A DNA stretch of 64,000 bases from Zobellia russellii (GCF_018728565.1 NZ_JACSOI010000008.1:89938-153937), one strand, 5' to 3'. Positions 1-9,190 are shown, counted from the first letter of the stretch. Numbers and translations are program-made. The notes: generated by a model from the sequence alone, not told the origin.

Positions 1-586
1 CGTTAAGGCCTTTGCCTTCGATTATCATAGGTAAAATCTTTTCCATTCTACTTGCTTTCGTTTGTTCTCGCTTGGCGTTTGCAATGTATTCCGCATATTC
101 TTTCTGTTTATATGGCGATAGTTTTTTAAAACACCCCTTTACTTTGGGCTGTGCTTTGAATACCTTTTCCAGTTCAGGAGGAACGGTTACGCGGGTAATT
201 TTGCTTTTAGGACTTCTGGCCAGTTCAATACCTTTCTTTTGGTTTTCAATAGCTTCGTTTATATATGCCGAAACTTTAATGGGGTCAATATCTTTTTCTG
301 AGAAAAATTTCCAGTGGCGCATGGCTTGGGTCTTTCCTTCTTGGGCGTTTTCAAGAATGTTTCCGGGGTCGCCTAAAAAGACACCGTTAAAGAACCAAAT
401 ACCAAAATGATTCTTGAATTTACAAATGGCCAATACATTCTTCTGGTTGATAGTATAGGTTGGAAAATTCCACTTATAGGTCTCAACAACATCGGTTTTT
501 AAAACCAGATCTCGCAGTTGGCCAATGGCTTTTTTAAAGTGATGTTCTTCGGCAAAATAGGCCTCAATTTTTTCGGATGTATCCAT
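1..586 (-). CDS. YdeI/DUF1801-like protein, C-terminus cut by window edge
   Basis: Reading leftward from the ATG at 586, the frame stays open to the window edge (about 195 residues visible). The N-terminal half resembles the DUF1801/YdhG fold: it begins MDTSEKIEAYFAE and continues with TYKWNFPTYTINQKNVLA and GIWFFNGVFLGDP. The C-terminal half has the signature of YdeI/OmpD-associated proteins (YKQKEYAEYIANAKREQTKA, then a basic RMEKIL segment). Members are small cytosolic proteins of unclear biochemical role, sometimes linked to antimicrobial-peptide or bacteriocin tolerance. The gene lies downstream of pepT on the same strand with a 47-base gap, so the two could be co-transcribed. The stop codon is outside the window. 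A rightward ORF over the same bases is a shadow. Confidence 0.75.
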   Translation of the reverse strand, partial: MDTSEKIEAYFAEEHHFKKAIGQLRDLVLKTDVVETYKWNFPTYTINQKNVLAICKFKNHFGIWFFNGVFLGDPGNILENAQEGKTQAMRHWKFFSEKDIDPIKVSAYINEAIENQKKGIELARSPKSKITRVTVPPELEKVFKAQPKVKGCFKKLSPYKQKEYAEYIANAKREQTKASRMEKILPMIIEGKGLN

Positions 587-633
587 GTGCTTATGGACTT
601 TTAAGATTCTCTCTTAAAGGTAAGCATTTGTCT

Positions 634-1863
634 TTACACCGCTCTTTTGGCTACAAGCTCACATATTTTAATTATGACTTCAGTAGCTTTTATCATACTT
701 TCCACGGGAACGTATTCGTATTTACCATGAAAATTATGTCCTCCGGCAAAGATATTAGGACATGGTAGCCCCATATAGCTTAATTGCGAACCATCTGTTC
801 CGCCACGTATGGGTTTTATGATCGGGGTAACACGCATGGCTTCCATAGCTTCTTTTGCCAGTTCCACAATATGAAAAACAGGTTCTACCTTTTCGCGCAT
901 GTTAAAATACTGGTCTTTAATTTCCAAGCTAATACAATTGCCGTGAATGTGGTTCAGTTTTTCGGTGATATCACGAAGCAGTTGCTTCCTGTTTTCAAAG
1001 TGCGTTTTATCATGGTCCCTTACAATCAATTCAAATTCGGCATGTTCTATTTCGCCCTTTATATGGTGTACATGAAAGAACCCCTCTCTACCCGAGGTAT
1101 TCTGGGGTGTTTCTTCCGGGGGCAGGATTTCTAAAAATTCGCTGGCAATGCTTATGGCATTTACCATTTTGTTCTTGGCATATCCCGGGTGAACACTTTT
1201 TCCTTTGATGGTTACTTTGGCGCTAGCTGCATTAAAATTTTCATATTCCAACTCACCAACTTGGCTTCCGTCCATAGTGTAGGCCCAATCTGCGCCAAAT
1301 TTTTCAACATCAAAATGATGTGCCCCTCTACCTATTTCCTCGTCAGGAGTAAAACCTATTCTAATCTTACCGTGTTTTATTTCGGGATGATTAATAAGAT
1401 ATTCCATCGCGGTGATTATTTCCGTAATTCCGGCCTTGTCATCTGCGCCAAGTAGGGTAGTGCCATCTGTAGTAATCAACGTCTGGCCCTTATATTGTAG
1501 TAAATCTTCAAAATAATCAGGAGAAAGAACAATGTTTTCCATATGGTTTAGAACAATGTCCTTTCCATCGTAATTCTCAATAATTTGAGGGTTCACATTG
1601 GCTCCCGAATAGTCCGGAGATGTGTCAAAATGAGAAATAAAACCAATAGTGGGTACCTCTATATTAAGGTTGCTGGGCAAGGTAGCTGTAATGTAGGCCT
1701 TATTGTCAATAGAGACTTCCTCCATTCCAATTTCCAATAACTCCTCAACGAGCAAATCTGCTAAATACCATTGTTTTTCGGTGCTTGGGGTGGTGCTGGA
1801 ACTGGGGTCGCTTTGGGTATCTATTTTTACATAGTTTAGAAAGCGATCAATGATATTTTGCAT
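634..1863 (-). CDS. pepT: Peptidase T (tripeptide aminopeptidase)
   Basis: A cytosolic M20-family zinc aminopeptidase that removes the N-terminal residue from tripeptides. The start is taken at the ATG at 1863 (MQNIIDRFLNYVKIDTQSDP), giving 409 residues, the usual PepT length. An ATG 48 bases upstream would add a hydrophobic tail not found in the family. Motifs seen in order: the metal-binding GFISHFDTSPD region near residue 80, the GTTLLGADDKAGITEI segment carrying the bridging Asp, the catalytic TPDEEIGRGAHHFD, the dimerisation-domain motif SVHPGYAKNKMVNA, and the C-terminal RGGTDGSQLSYMGLPCPN and GGHNFHGKYEYVP. All ligand motifs look intact. A Bacteroidota-type promoter lies just upstream. 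Confidence 0.95.
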   Translation of the reverse strand: MQNIIDRFLNYVKIDTQSDPSSSTTPSTEKQWYLADLLVEELLEIGMEEVSIDNKAYITATLPSNLNIEVPTIGFISHFDTSPDYSGANVNPQIIENYDGKDIVLNHMENIVLSPDYFEDLLQYKGQTLITTDGTTLLGADDKAGITEIITAMEYLINHPEIKHGKIRIGFTPDEEIGRGAHHFDVEKFGADWAYTMDGSQVGELEYENFNAASAKVTIKGKSVHPGYAKNKMVNAISIASEFLEILPPEETPQNTSGREGFFHVHHIKGEIEHAEFELIVRDHDKTHFENRKQLLRDITEKLNHIHGNCISLEIKDQYFNMREKVEPVFHIVELAKEAMEAMRVTPIIKPIRGGTDGSQLSYMGLPCPNIFAGGHNFHGKYEYVPVESMIKATEVIIKICELVAKRAV

Positions 1864-1879
1864 TGGTATATTTTTAAAC

Positions 1880-1911
1880 CAAAAGTACAAAATTGGGGGT
1901 ACTAGAAACAA
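1880..1911 (-). promoter_or_regulatory. Predicted pepT promoter
   Basis: On the minus strand a -7 element TACTTTTG (1880-1887, fits TAnnTTTG) is preceded by a -33 TTG (1909-1911) with a 21-base spacer, the layout known for Bacteroidota sigma-A promoters. The implied transcript start leaves only a very short leader before the ATG at 1863. No experimental support. Confidence 0.4.
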
Positions 1912-2006
1912 TAGAAACTTTTTTTAAGATTATGTTTTTAGTGTTTTTCTTACGTTAAAAATAAAAAATACTTAACTTTTCAATGAATTAACTCAAATAA
2001 CTAATT

Positions 2007-4865
2007 ATGAAAAAGCAGTATTTAATGTGCTATGTGCTCTTTATGAGTGTCATAGGAATTGCTAGTGCCCAGATAACGGGTACGGTGTTAGACGAAGATG
2101 GTGAACCTCTGCCCGGAGCTTCGGTAGTTGTGAAGGGTACAACTACAGGATCTACTACGGATTTTGATGGTTTATTTTCTATTGATGCAGAAGTGGGGGA
2201 CAAGCTGGTCATTTCCTACATTGGTTATGAAACCAAAGAAGTAACCGCTGCGGCCGGTGGCATGAGTGTGCAATTATCTTCAGGAGTAGCGTTGTCCGAA
2301 GTTGTGATTATTGGTTCGCGTAATCCTAACAGGACGGCTACGGAGAGTATGGTTCCGGTAGATGTAATCAGTATGAAGGAACTGAATAGCGTTGCGCCTC
2401 AGGTAAACCTGAACCAAATTTTAAATTATGTAGCTCCCTCGTTTACTTCAAATACCCAGACCATTTCAGATGGTACGGATCACATTGACCCAGCTTCTTT
2501 AAGAGGTTTAGGGCCTGATCAGGTTTTGGTATTGATCAATGGTAAAAGAAGGCACACTTCTTCCCTTATAAATGTTAACGGTACTTTTGGACGGGGTAGT
2601 GTTGGTACGGATTTAAATGCTATACCAGCGGCAGCAATTCAACGTATAGAAGTTTTAAGAGACGGTGCAGCTGCCCAGTATGGCTCTGATGCCATAGCAG
2701 GTGTTATTAATATAGTCTTGAACAAGAGTGTAAACGAATTAAATACAACAGTTACAACAGGAGCTAATTTCTCTAAAAATGCCAACGATCAAACGGGTGG
2801 TGTTGATGGTGCAACAACTAACGTTTCTGCAAGTTATGGGGTTCCATTGGGGCAAAATGGAGGCTTTTTAAATCTTTCCGGTGATTTTGATGTTCGTCAG
2901 GATTACAGTAGAATGAGAGAGTGGGAAGGTGATGTTTTTAATCAATACAACGTGGTTGAAAGGTTTGCGAGGAACGATGGTTATGATTTGACTAATTTAT
3001 TGGATGATGATGTGGCGGATGTAATTCAATATGCAAATCAAGCAGGGATAAATTTGAACGGTGCATCTACAAAAGCGGAACTTCAGCCCATTTTATCTGC
3101 GGATGCAACGGACGCGGAACTTGCTGCAAGGGGACAGGAAAGAAGTGACTATAACATGAGAGTGGGTCAGTCTGCATTACGTGGTGGTCGAATTTTCGCC
3201 AACTTTTCTATGCCTTTAGATGATAATGGAACGGAAGTGTATTCTTTTGCGGGTATTAGTTCTAGAACTGGTAATTCTGCAGGTTTTTACAGATTACCCA
3301 ACCAAAGCAGGACATTTACACCTGCATATAATAACGGATTTTTACCTGAAATTAATTCCACGATAAAAGACAGGTCTTTATCTGTAGGGATTAAAGGAAA
3401 AATTAATGAGTGGGATGTTGATTTAAGCAACACCTATGGAAAAAACTCTTTTCTATATACTATAGGAAATACTTTTAATGCTTCCATGCAAAATGCCTCG
3501 CCAACAATTTTTGATGCAGGTGGTTTCTCATTTGCTCAGAATACGGCCAATTTGGATGTTTCCCGTTTTTTTGAAGATGCATTATCTGGTTTAAATGTTG
3601 CCTTTGGAGGGGAATATAGAGTTGAGAATTATGATATTGAAGCAGGAGAAGAAGCTTCGTATTCTCAATATACGGCAGATGGTCAACGTATCACTTTAGC
3701 ATCGCAACAGCCATCACAAGATTTCTTTGGAAATGGAAGACCAGGAGGTTCTCAAGTATTCCCTGGGTTTAGTCCTAATAATGAATTATCTAGAGGTAGG
3801 AGCAGTGTTGCAGGTTATATAGATATAGAGGCAGATTTCTCTGAAAAATTCTTGGCCAGTTTTGCCACGCGTTTTGAGAATTATAGCGATTTTGGTTCTA
3901 CTATCAATTTTAAATTGGCCACGCGTTACAAAATCAATGACAACTTAAATATTAGGGCAGCAGCCAATACAGGTTTTAGAGCGCCCTCTTTACATCAGAT
4001 AAACTTTAATTCCACCTCTACAATTTTTGACCAGAACGGAGATCCGCAGGAAGTGGGAACTTTTGCAAATGATAGTAGAGCAGCAAAGCTTTTGGGAATT
4101 CCGGAATTGAAGGAAGAAACTTCAAGTAGTGTTAGTGTTGGATTCACAGCGAAAATTCCAGATGCAAATCTTACATTAACGGTAGATGGTTATTATGTAG
4201 AAATTAATGACAGAGTAGTGTATACTGGACAGTTTAGCGGCCCAGGTACAGGAACTGAATTGGACAATTTGCTCCGCCAGGCCAATGCTACCGCAGCCTC
4301 CTTCTTTGCGAACGCTATTAATACGGAGTCTCGTGGGTTGGATGTAGTGCTTACTCATCAAGCTAACTTAAGCGATAATTGGAGGTTAAAATCAGATTTA
4401 GCCGGTACTTTTTCTAAAACCAATCAAATAGGTGATATTAACGCATCGCAGGTTTTAGAGGATGCTGGTTTAGTTGATACGTATTTTCCAGAGGATAGCA
4501 GGGTGTATTTGGAAGAGGCCGTGCCACGTACAAAAATCAACCTATCTAATAGTTTAACTTCCGATAAGTGGATAATGTTCTTAAGAAACGTATACTTTGG
4601 AGAAGTAACGGAAGCCACTACGGTTGTGGAAAATCAGCAGGTTTTTGGCACCAAGTTGGTGACGGATCTTTCCATTGGTTACAAAGCCACGGATGCTTTA
4701 ACACTTACGGTAGGAGCCAACAATTTATTTGATATCTATCCGGATAGAGCGGAAGAGCAGTTTAATAACCGTAGTTCAGGTCGTTTTGATTGGTCCCGTA
4801 GAGCGCAACAATTTGGTATTGGAGGTCGCTTCTTATTTGCTAGGGTAAACTTTACATTAAAGTAA
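2007..4865 (+). CDS. TonB-dependent outer-membrane receptor, CarboxypepD-reg type
   Basis: A 952-residue outer-membrane active transporter. It has a Sec signal peptide at residues 1-21, a carboxypeptidase-D regulatory-like domain at about 23-105 (starting ITGTVLDEDGEPLPGASVVV), a plug domain at about 115-235 containing LRGLGPDQVLVLINGKRRH and LRDGAAAQYGSDAIAGVINI, and a 22-strand barrel predicted for the rest. The plug motif is shared with the receptor at 29082-32027, so the two are paralogues. No SusD partner is adjacent, which argues against a standard polysaccharide-utilisation locus. The substrate cannot be read from sequence. It is a single-gene transcript: the next gene is separated by a strong terminator hairpin. 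The upstream gap to pepT holds AT-rich sequence with no clear promoter match. Confidence 0.92.
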   Translation: MKKQYLMCYVLFMSVIGIASAQITGTVLDEDGEPLPGASVVVKGTTTGSTTDFDGLFSIDAEVGDKLVISYIGYETKEVTAAAGGMSVQLSSGVALSEVVIIGSRNPNRTATESMVPVDVISMKELNSVAPQVNLNQILNYVAPSFTSNTQTISDGTDHIDPASLRGLGPDQVLVLINGKRRHTSSLINVNGTFGRGSVGTDLNAIPAAAIQRIEVLRDGAAAQYGSDAIAGVINIVLNKSVNELNTTVTTGANFSKNANDQTGGVDGATTNVSASYGVPLGQNGGFLNLSGDFDVRQDYSRMREWEGDVFNQYNVVERFARNDGYDLTNLLDDDVADVIQYANQAGINLNGASTKAELQPILSADATDAELAARGQERSDYNMRVGQSALRGGRIFANFSMPLDDNGTEVYSFAGISSRTGNSAGFYRLPNQSRTFTPAYNNGFLPEINSTIKDRSLSVGIKGKINEWDVDLSNTYGKNSFLYTIGNTFNASMQNASPTIFDAGGFSFAQNTANLDVSRFFEDALSGLNVAFGGEYRVENYDIEAGEEASYSQYTADGQRITLASQQPSQDFFGNGRPGGSQVFPGFSPNNELSRGRSSVAGYIDIEADFSEKFLASFATRFENYSDFGSTINFKLATRYKINDNLNIRAAANTGFRAPSLHQINFNSTSTIFDQNGDPQEVGTFANDSRAAKLLGIPELKEETSSSVSVGFTAKIPDANLTLTVDGYYVEINDRVVYTGQFSGPGTGTELDNLLRQANATAASFFANAINTESRGLDVVLTHQANLSDNWRLKSDLAGTFSKTNQIGDINASQVLEDAGLVDTYFPEDSRVYLEEAVPRTKINLSNSLTSDKWIMFLRNVYFGEVTEATTVVENQQVFGTKLVTDLSIGYKATDALTLTVGANNLFDIYPDRAEEQFNNRSSGRFDWSRRAQQFGIGGRFLFARVNFTLK

Positions 4866-4895
4866 GACTTTAAAGAGAAAAATTAGTTTAGAAAG

Positions 4896-4921
4896 GCTGC
4901 CCCACTGGGGCAGCTTTTTTT
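4896..4921 (+). terminator. Rho-independent terminator after the TonB receptor
   Basis: Perfect 8-bp stem GCTGCCCC / GGGGCAGC with a 3-base loop, followed by seven T residues, 30 bases after the receptor stop codon. Confidence 0.9.
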
Positions 4922-5008
4922 ATGTAAATGAATCATACACAGGAGAAATATAATTTTTTGGTTAAATAGTTGTTTATATAAACGAAGTTGAATTTTAATC
5001 AAGATTAT

Positions 5009-5446
5009 ATGTATCGTAAAATATATGGTTTTATAGCATTCATGATGTTTTTTTCTGTGGGATATGCACAAAGTTGTACATTGGATATAGGTGGAAAAAA
5101 CAGTGAAACCATTAAAACGATTTTTCAACTGAACGAGGAGCAGATAGTTCTCATGGAGGCGCTTCAGGGAGAATTGGCAGTGACTACAAAAAGTGTTGAG
5201 GAGCAAATTGAAAAGCTACTCGCGCAACATCCGCAAAGTACGCAGGAAGATCTTATAAAACTGGCCGAAAAATATAAAGGGCTGCAACAGCAATTGGTAC
5301 AGGCAGCTTATGATAGTGATAAAAAACTGCTATCTGCTTTCAACACTAAACAATATGAGCGTTATCTTCAGCTCTGTAACGAAGCTATAAGGCTTCCTAT
5401 AAAAGTGGTGCCAAAGAGTTACGAAATACCTGTAGAGGAGGAGTAA
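5009..5446 (+). CDS. Small secreted helical protein, unknown function
   Basis: I do not recognise this 145-residue protein with certainty. The ATG at 5009 is chosen because it starts a clean Sec signal peptide (MYRKIYGFIAFMMFFSVGYAQ); a TTG start 21 bases upstream is less likely. The mature part has one Cys just after the signal, then is predicted helical and charged, with a likely coiled-coil stretch (SVEEQIEKLLAQHPQSTQED). The pattern QLNEEQIVLMEALQGEL and later FNTKQYERYLQLCNEAI loosely recalls periplasmic Spy/CpxP-type LTxxQ proteins, but this is only a resemblance. It stands alone between a terminator and pyrD. Confidence 0.75.
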   Translation: MYRKIYGFIAFMMFFSVGYAQSCTLDIGGKNSETIKTIFQLNEEQIVLMEALQGELAVTTKSVEEQIEKLLAQHPQSTQEDLIKLAEKYKGLQQQLVQAAYDSDKKLLSAFNTKQYERYLQLCNEAIRLPIKVVPKSYEIPVEEE

Positions 5447-5513
5447 AGAGTCGCCGGTTAGGCCGTGATGACCTATTTCAATTCAGTACTTAGGATTTTA
5501 AAATTGTAATAAG

Positions 5514-5546
5514 TTGTGTCTATACTAGGCTAAGTTTGTATTTTTG
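5514..5546 (+). promoter_or_regulatory. Predicted pyrD promoter
   Basis: -33 TTG at 5514-5516 and -7 TATTTTTG at 5539-5546, spacer 22 bases, about 20 bases before the pyrD ATG. A second -7-like TAAGTTTG overlaps the upstream side (5531-5538). Confidence 0.5.
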
Positions 5547-5566
5547 CGCAAACACTACACACCTTC

Positions 5567-6604
5567 ATGTATAAGACCTTTCTTCAGCCGTTACTTTTCT
5601 CGCTAGATGCAGAAAAAGCCCATCACGTTACCTTTTCATTAGTTCGTTTTCTTTGTAAGATCGGTTTTTCCGGTTTGTTCAGGGCTATTTATAAGATTGA
5701 GGACCCGCGCTTGGAAAAGGAAGTTTTTGGGATTAGGTTTAAAAACCCAGTGGGACTGGCCGCTGGTTTTGATAAAGACGCCAAACTTTACAATGAATTG
5801 TCCAACTTTGGTTTTGGTTTTGTTGAAATAGGTACATTAACTCCAAAACCACAGGAAGGAAACCTTAAAACAAGATTATTCAGGTTAAAGCCGGACCAAG
5901 CCATAGTAAACCGAATGGGGTTCAATAATATGGGGGTCGTAGATGCTGTAGAACGATTAAAAAAAGAACATAAAGTTCTTATTGGGGGCAACATAGGTAA
6001 GAATAAAATAACTCCTAATGAGGACGCCGTTTCAGATTACCTTATCTGTTTTAATGCGCTTTTTGACCATGTAGATTATTTTGTGGTTAATGTAAGTTCT
6101 CCCAATACGCCAGGCTTGCGTGAGCTTCAGGATAAAGAACCTTTAACAGCTCTTTTACTGGAACTTAAAAAAGAAAACTCAAAATTAGCTTCGCAGAAGC
6201 AGCAAAAAGAAAAACCTATTCTTTTAAAAATAGCACCAGACCTAACGGACGACCAATTGCTGGATATTATTGCTATTGTGGCCGATACAAAGATTGATGG
6301 TGTTATAGCCACTAATACGACTATAGAAAGGAAAAATTTAAAATCCGAAGAATCGCTCACGAAGGAAATGGGCGGACTAAGCGGAAAACCACTAACGCAA
6401 AGAAGTACAGAGGTAATCCGTTTCTTGGCGGAAAAAAGCAATAAAGCTTTCCCTATAATTGGTGTAGGTGGAATTCACTCCGAAAAAGATGCTTTGGATA
6501 AATTGGAAGCCGGTGCAGATTTGGTTCAGCTGTACACGGGTTTTATATACGAAGGCCCAGCATTGATAAAGCGCATTAATAAGGCTATACTAAAGCAGTC
6601 CTAA
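5567..6604 (+). CDS. pyrD: Dihydroorotate dehydrogenase, class 2 (quinone)
   Basis: Fourth step of pyrimidine biosynthesis: oxidises dihydroorotate to orotate with transfer of electrons to the quinone pool at the inner membrane. The 345-residue length and the N-terminal amphipathic extension (residues 1-40, with AEKAHH) are typical of class 2 enzymes. The FMN/substrate motifs [11 protein letters not shown] (63-73), [20 protein letters not shown] (115-121) and GGNIGKNK are present. The catalytic base of class 2 enzymes is Ser178 in [11 protein letters not shown] (175-185). The C-terminal [20 protein letters not shown] and [13 protein letters not shown] bind the FMN phosphate. All key residues look intact. 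Confidence 0.97.
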   Translation: MYKTFLQPLLFSLDAEKAHHVTFSLVRFLCKIGFSGLFRAIYKIEDPRLEKEVFGIRFKNPVGLAAGFDKDAKLYNELSNFGFGFVEIGTLTPKPQEGNLKTRLFRLKPDQAIVNRMGFNNMGVVDAVERLKKEHKVLIGGNIGKNKITPNEDAVSDYLICFNALFDHVDYFVVNVSSPNTPGLRELQDKEPLTALLLELKKENSKLASQKQQKEKPILLKIAPDLTDDQLLDIIAIVADTKIDGVIATNTTIERKNLKSEESLTKEMGGLSGKPLTQRSTEVIRFLAEKSNKAFPIIGVGGIHSEKDALDKLEAGADLVQLYTGFIYEGPALIKRINKAILKQS

Positions 6605-6646
6605 AAACCTAAGGATATAGTTTTAATTAGATTGTCCTCGGTTTTA
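6603..6646. terminator. Possible bidirectional terminator between pyrD and the Dabb gene
   Basis: Interrupted hairpin AAAACC..AGGA / TCCT.GGTTTT with A- and T-rich flanks, lying between two converging genes. The stop codon of the minus-strand gene sits in the right arm. The stem has a bulge, so this is weaker than the other terminators here. Confidence 0.4.
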
Positions 6647-7063
6647 CTTTGTCCAATAATCAACCACTAAAACACCATCTAGGTATGGGCCTAGAGCATC
6701 TGCAAAAGCTTTGTGGTCTGGGTGTGGTAAATAAGTGGCACGGTCTTCTTCGCTATTAAAAGTTAAGAAAAAACAATGGGTAAAACCGTCGTTCAGACCT
6801 TCGGGGCTATTGTTCAATCCCCATTCGTAGCCTACAATTTGTGGAATTTTTGAGGGTAAAGCGGTAAAGGCGTCCTCCACTTTTTTAATATCTTCCTTAG
6901 AAGTTTCAGGTTTGAATTTAAACAATACTACATGGCGTAATAAACTATCTTTTTGCATAACGGTTTCGGCTGCGGGTTTTGTTTCGTTCCTGATTTCAAA
7001 CGCCACTAAAAGCAACGCTACTAGAACTAAACTTAGGGTAAAGGTAATCTGACTTTGTTTCAT
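6644..7063 (-). CDS. Membrane-anchored Dabb (stress-responsive A/B barrel) protein
   Basis: 139 residues from the ATG at 7063 (MKQSQITFTLSLVLVALLLV). An in-frame ATG 21 bases upstream is also possible but would push the hydrophobic segment inward. Residues 5-25 form a signal anchor. From about residue 45 the sequence is a Dabb ferredoxin-like barrel: LLRHVVLFKFKPETSKEDIK, then EDAFTALPSKIPQIVGYEWG, DGFTHCFFLTFNSEEDRATY and LPHPDHKAFADALGPYL. The conserved His in RHVVLFKFK and the HPDHKAF motif are present. Family members are dimeric with varied or unknown roles; the membrane-anchored periplasmic form is common in Bacteroidota. Confidence 0.85.
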   Translation of the reverse strand: MKQSQITFTLSLVLVALLLVAFEIRNETKPAAETVMQKDSLLRHVVLFKFKPETSKEDIKKVEDAFTALPSKIPQIVGYEWGLNNSPEGLNDGFTHCFFLTFNSEEDRATYLPHPDHKAFADALGPYLDGVLVVDYWTK

Positions 7064-7276
7064 GGCCTTATTTTTAAGATGCAATAACGGTTATGGTCCA
7101 GCATAAGGGGAATTGCGACCAACTAAAAAAATACAATCCAAGCACATTTTTTTTGAACTCCAGATTTTACACAAGATATAAAAAAGAGTAGTTACTTTAG
7201 CGTAAATAACAAGGTTTCCAGTCTAAAACTGGGATGGCTAAGATTTGTATTAAATTTAAGCAGGAATTAGATTACC

Positions 7277-7903
7277 ATGAATTACGAAACTCTTTATGCG
7301 TTTATGTTGGCTACGGCAGCCTTGTCCGTTTCGCCGGGACCCGATAATATTTATGTGTTGATGCAGAGTTTGGTAAACGGCAAAAAGTATGGATTGGCAA
7401 CTACGGCCGGGCTTATTTCCGGTTGTTTGATTCATACAAGTTTGTTAGCCTTTGGAGTATCTGTTCTAATAAAAGAAAGTGAAACGCTGTTTTTTGGTAT
7501 AAAATTACTGGGGGCCATATACCTATTTTACTTGGCCTATAAAGTATTTAAAAGTAGCAGTACCTTGGAGCTGACGGAAGGTTCCGTACCTAAAAAAGGA
7601 CTTTGGCAATTGTTTAAGCAAGGGTTTATAATGAATGTGTTAAACCCTAAGGTTACTATTTTCTTTTTGGCGTTCTTTCCTGGTTTTCTCTTTAGTGAAG
7701 AAATAAGTACTACGGTACAGTTTTATGTGCTGGGTCTTATTTTTATGTTCATATCTTCTATCGTTTTTAGTTTAATAGCGGTGCTTTCCGGTAGTATATC
7801 ATCTTATTTTACAGAAAATTCTAAAGTGGGCCTGTATCTAAAATGGCTTCAAATCATTGTGTTCATTGGTATTGCCGTCTATATTTTAGTATCGGATAAT
7901 TAA
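7277..7903 (+). CDS. LysE/RhtB-family amino-acid exporter
   Basis: 208 residues with six predicted membrane segments. The family signature lies in the first helix and following loop (SVSPGPDNIYVLMQSLVNGK, residues about 17-36), followed by GLISGCLIHTSLLAFGVS and the mid-protein GFIMNVLNPKVTIFFLAFFP. RhtB-type proteins export amino acids such as homoserine, threonine, lysine or arginine across the inner membrane; the substrate here cannot be told. Followed after 58 bases by the HMG-CoA-lyase-like gene on the same strand, so co-transcription is possible. Confidence 0.92.
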   Translation: MNYETLYAFMLATAALSVSPGPDNIYVLMQSLVNGKKYGLATTAGLISGCLIHTSLLAFGVSVLIKESETLFFGIKLLGAIYLFYLAYKVFKSSSTLELTEGSVPKKGLWQLFKQGFIMNVLNPKVTIFFLAFFPGFLFSEEISTTVQFYVLGLIFMFISSIVFSLIAVLSGSISSYFTENSKVGLYLKWLQIIVFIGIAVYILVSDN

Positions 7904-7961
7904 TGCTAATTTTGAGTAGGTTTAAGGGTTGGCATGGCCGGTCCATTAGAAAGGAATACGC

Positions 7962-8828
7962 ATGATGGAAAAGGTGAAAGTTATTGAATGTCCCAGGGAT
8001 GCCATGCAAGGCATCAAACCTTTTATTCCAACCAAGGAAAAGGTAAGGTACATTCAGGCTTTATTGGGTTGTGGTTTTGATACCATAGATTTTGGAAGTT
8101 TTGTTTCTCCCAAGGCTATTCCGCAGATGGTGGATACTGCCAGAGTGCTTTCACAACTAGACCTGTCAAAAACAACAAGTAAACTTTTGAGTATCGTAGC
8201 CAATGTTAGAGGGGCTGAAGATGCTTCTCGCCATCCTGAAATTCAGTATCTGGGATATCCTTTTTCTATTTCCGAAAATTTTCAGATGCGTAATACACAT
8301 AAGACCATAGACCAATCCGTAGGAATACTTCAAGAAATACTGAATATTGCGGATGCTTCGGGCAAGGAAGTGGTAACTTATATTTCTATGGGTTTTGGAA
8401 ACCCGTACGGTGACCCCTGGGATGTGGATATTGTAGGTGAATGGACAGAGAAATTGAGTGCAATGGGAGCTAAAATTTTATCTCTATCGGATACGGTAGG
8501 GTCTTCAACACCAGAAGTTATTCAATATCTCTTCTCGCAATTAATACCAAGGTACCCAGAAATAGAGTTTGGAGCGCATTTGCATACAACACCTACCAAA
8601 TGGCACGAAAAGGTAGATGCTGCATACAAATCCGGTTGCCGTAGGTTTGACGGGGCCGTTCAAGGTTTCGGGGGTTGTCCTATGGCAAAGGACGAGTTGA
8701 CCGGTAATATGCCTACGGAAAAAATGCTCTCTTATTTTACTGCGGAAAAGGCAGATTCAGGAGTTAATTGGATGGTGTTCGAGGCTGCCTATAACAAAGC
8801 TACCGAACTGTTTACTGCCTATCATTAA
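7962..8828 (+). CDS. Hydroxymethylglutaryl-CoA lyase-like enzyme
   Basis: 288-residue TIM-barrel enzyme of the HMGL-like family; true members cleave HMG-CoA to acetoacetate and acetyl-CoA in leucine catabolism. Catalytic elements map well: Arg12-Asp13 in IECPRDAMQG, the metal-binding HLH at 206-208 (FGAHLHTT), and the catalytic-loop Cys239 in GFGGCPMA followed by a GNM(P)TE segment equivalent to GNVATE. The mid-region SLSDTVGSSTPE is also typical. The N-terminal motif differs a little from the usual VEVGPRDGLQN, so a related acyl-CoA lyase or synthase activity is possible. Start is ATG 7962 or 7965. Converges on the next gene with a 2-base gap and no terminator between. Confidence 0.88.
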   Translation: MMEKVKVIECPRDAMQGIKPFIPTKEKVRYIQALLGCGFDTIDFGSFVSPKAIPQMVDTARVLSQLDLSKTTSKLLSIVANVRGAEDASRHPEIQYLGYPFSISENFQMRNTHKTIDQSVGILQEILNIADASGKEVVTYISMGFGNPYGDPWDVDIVGEWTEKLSAMGAKILSLSDTVGSSTPEVIQYLFSQLIPRYPEIEFGAHLHTTPTKWHEKVDAAYKSGCRRFDGAVQGFGGCPMAKDELTGNMPTEKMLSYFTAEKADSGVNWMVFEAAYNKATELFTAYH

Positions 8829-8830
8829 TT

Positions 8831-9190
8831 CTATTGTCCACCACACATTTTGTCCAGATAGTTGTTCAAGTTTAATTGAAACAAGGTGCCATCTACCAAA
8901 TCATGTACGGCATCTAATTCTTTTTTGTTCATGGCAAGGGTTATTTGCGGAGCCGGAGTGTCTAAGAGTAAAGACCTGCAGGTTTCGTGTTGGCCACACT
9001 CGCTGCACATGGCATTACTGTTCTTTGTGCATTCAATATTCTTTTTAAACTGTTCCAGTTCGTTTTGGGACAATAACAACCCGGTATCCCTAAAAACAAT
9101 CTGTATTTTTCTAATATCTTTTGTTGAGTTTCTTTTCCATTGGAAAGCTACGCCAAAAGGGTTGTGGTAAATAGGGTTAATGTCTTCCAT
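8831..9190 (-). CDS. Small Cys-rich protein (DUF6686-like), divergent from the iron-type operon
   Basis: 119 residues, no signal peptide or membrane segment, so cytosolic. It carries a Cys cluster at 54, 62, 65 and 71 (CTKNSNAMCSECGQHETC) plus Cys116 close to the C-terminus, an arrangement that could bind zinc or iron. I associate it tentatively with a conserved uncharacterised Flavobacteriia family (DUF6686). It is transcribed divergently from the DUF4856/imelysin/HTTM/FecA-like operon and shares its 281-base control region; one of three inverted repeats lies about 90 bases upstream of its start. That context suggests co-regulation with metal uptake. Its molecular function is unknown. Confidence 0.7.
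   Translation of the reverse strand: MEDINPIYHNPFGVAFQWKRNSTKDIRKIQIVFRDTGLLLSQNELEQFKKNIECTKNSNAMCSECGQHETCRSLLLDTPAPQITLAMNKKELDAVHDLVDGTLFQLNLNNYLDKMCGGQ

Noticed and set aside
12..410. 132-residue rightward ORF at the left edge
   Set aside because: It is the antisense of the YdeI/DUF1801-like gene, whose minus-strand translation shows clear family motifs.
4883..5206. 107-residue minus-strand ORF
   Set aside because: It covers the receptor terminator hairpin and the 5' part of the small secreted gene at 5009; composition is not protein-like.
2007..5446. Polysaccharide-utilisation locus around the first TonB receptor
   Set aside because: No SusD-like gene, glycoside hydrolase or sulfatase is adjacent, and a strong terminator isolates the receptor.
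8831..9190. Zinc-ribbon transcription factor
   Set aside because: Cys spacing (8, 3 and 6 residues) does not fit a standard ribbon and no DNA-binding helix is visible.
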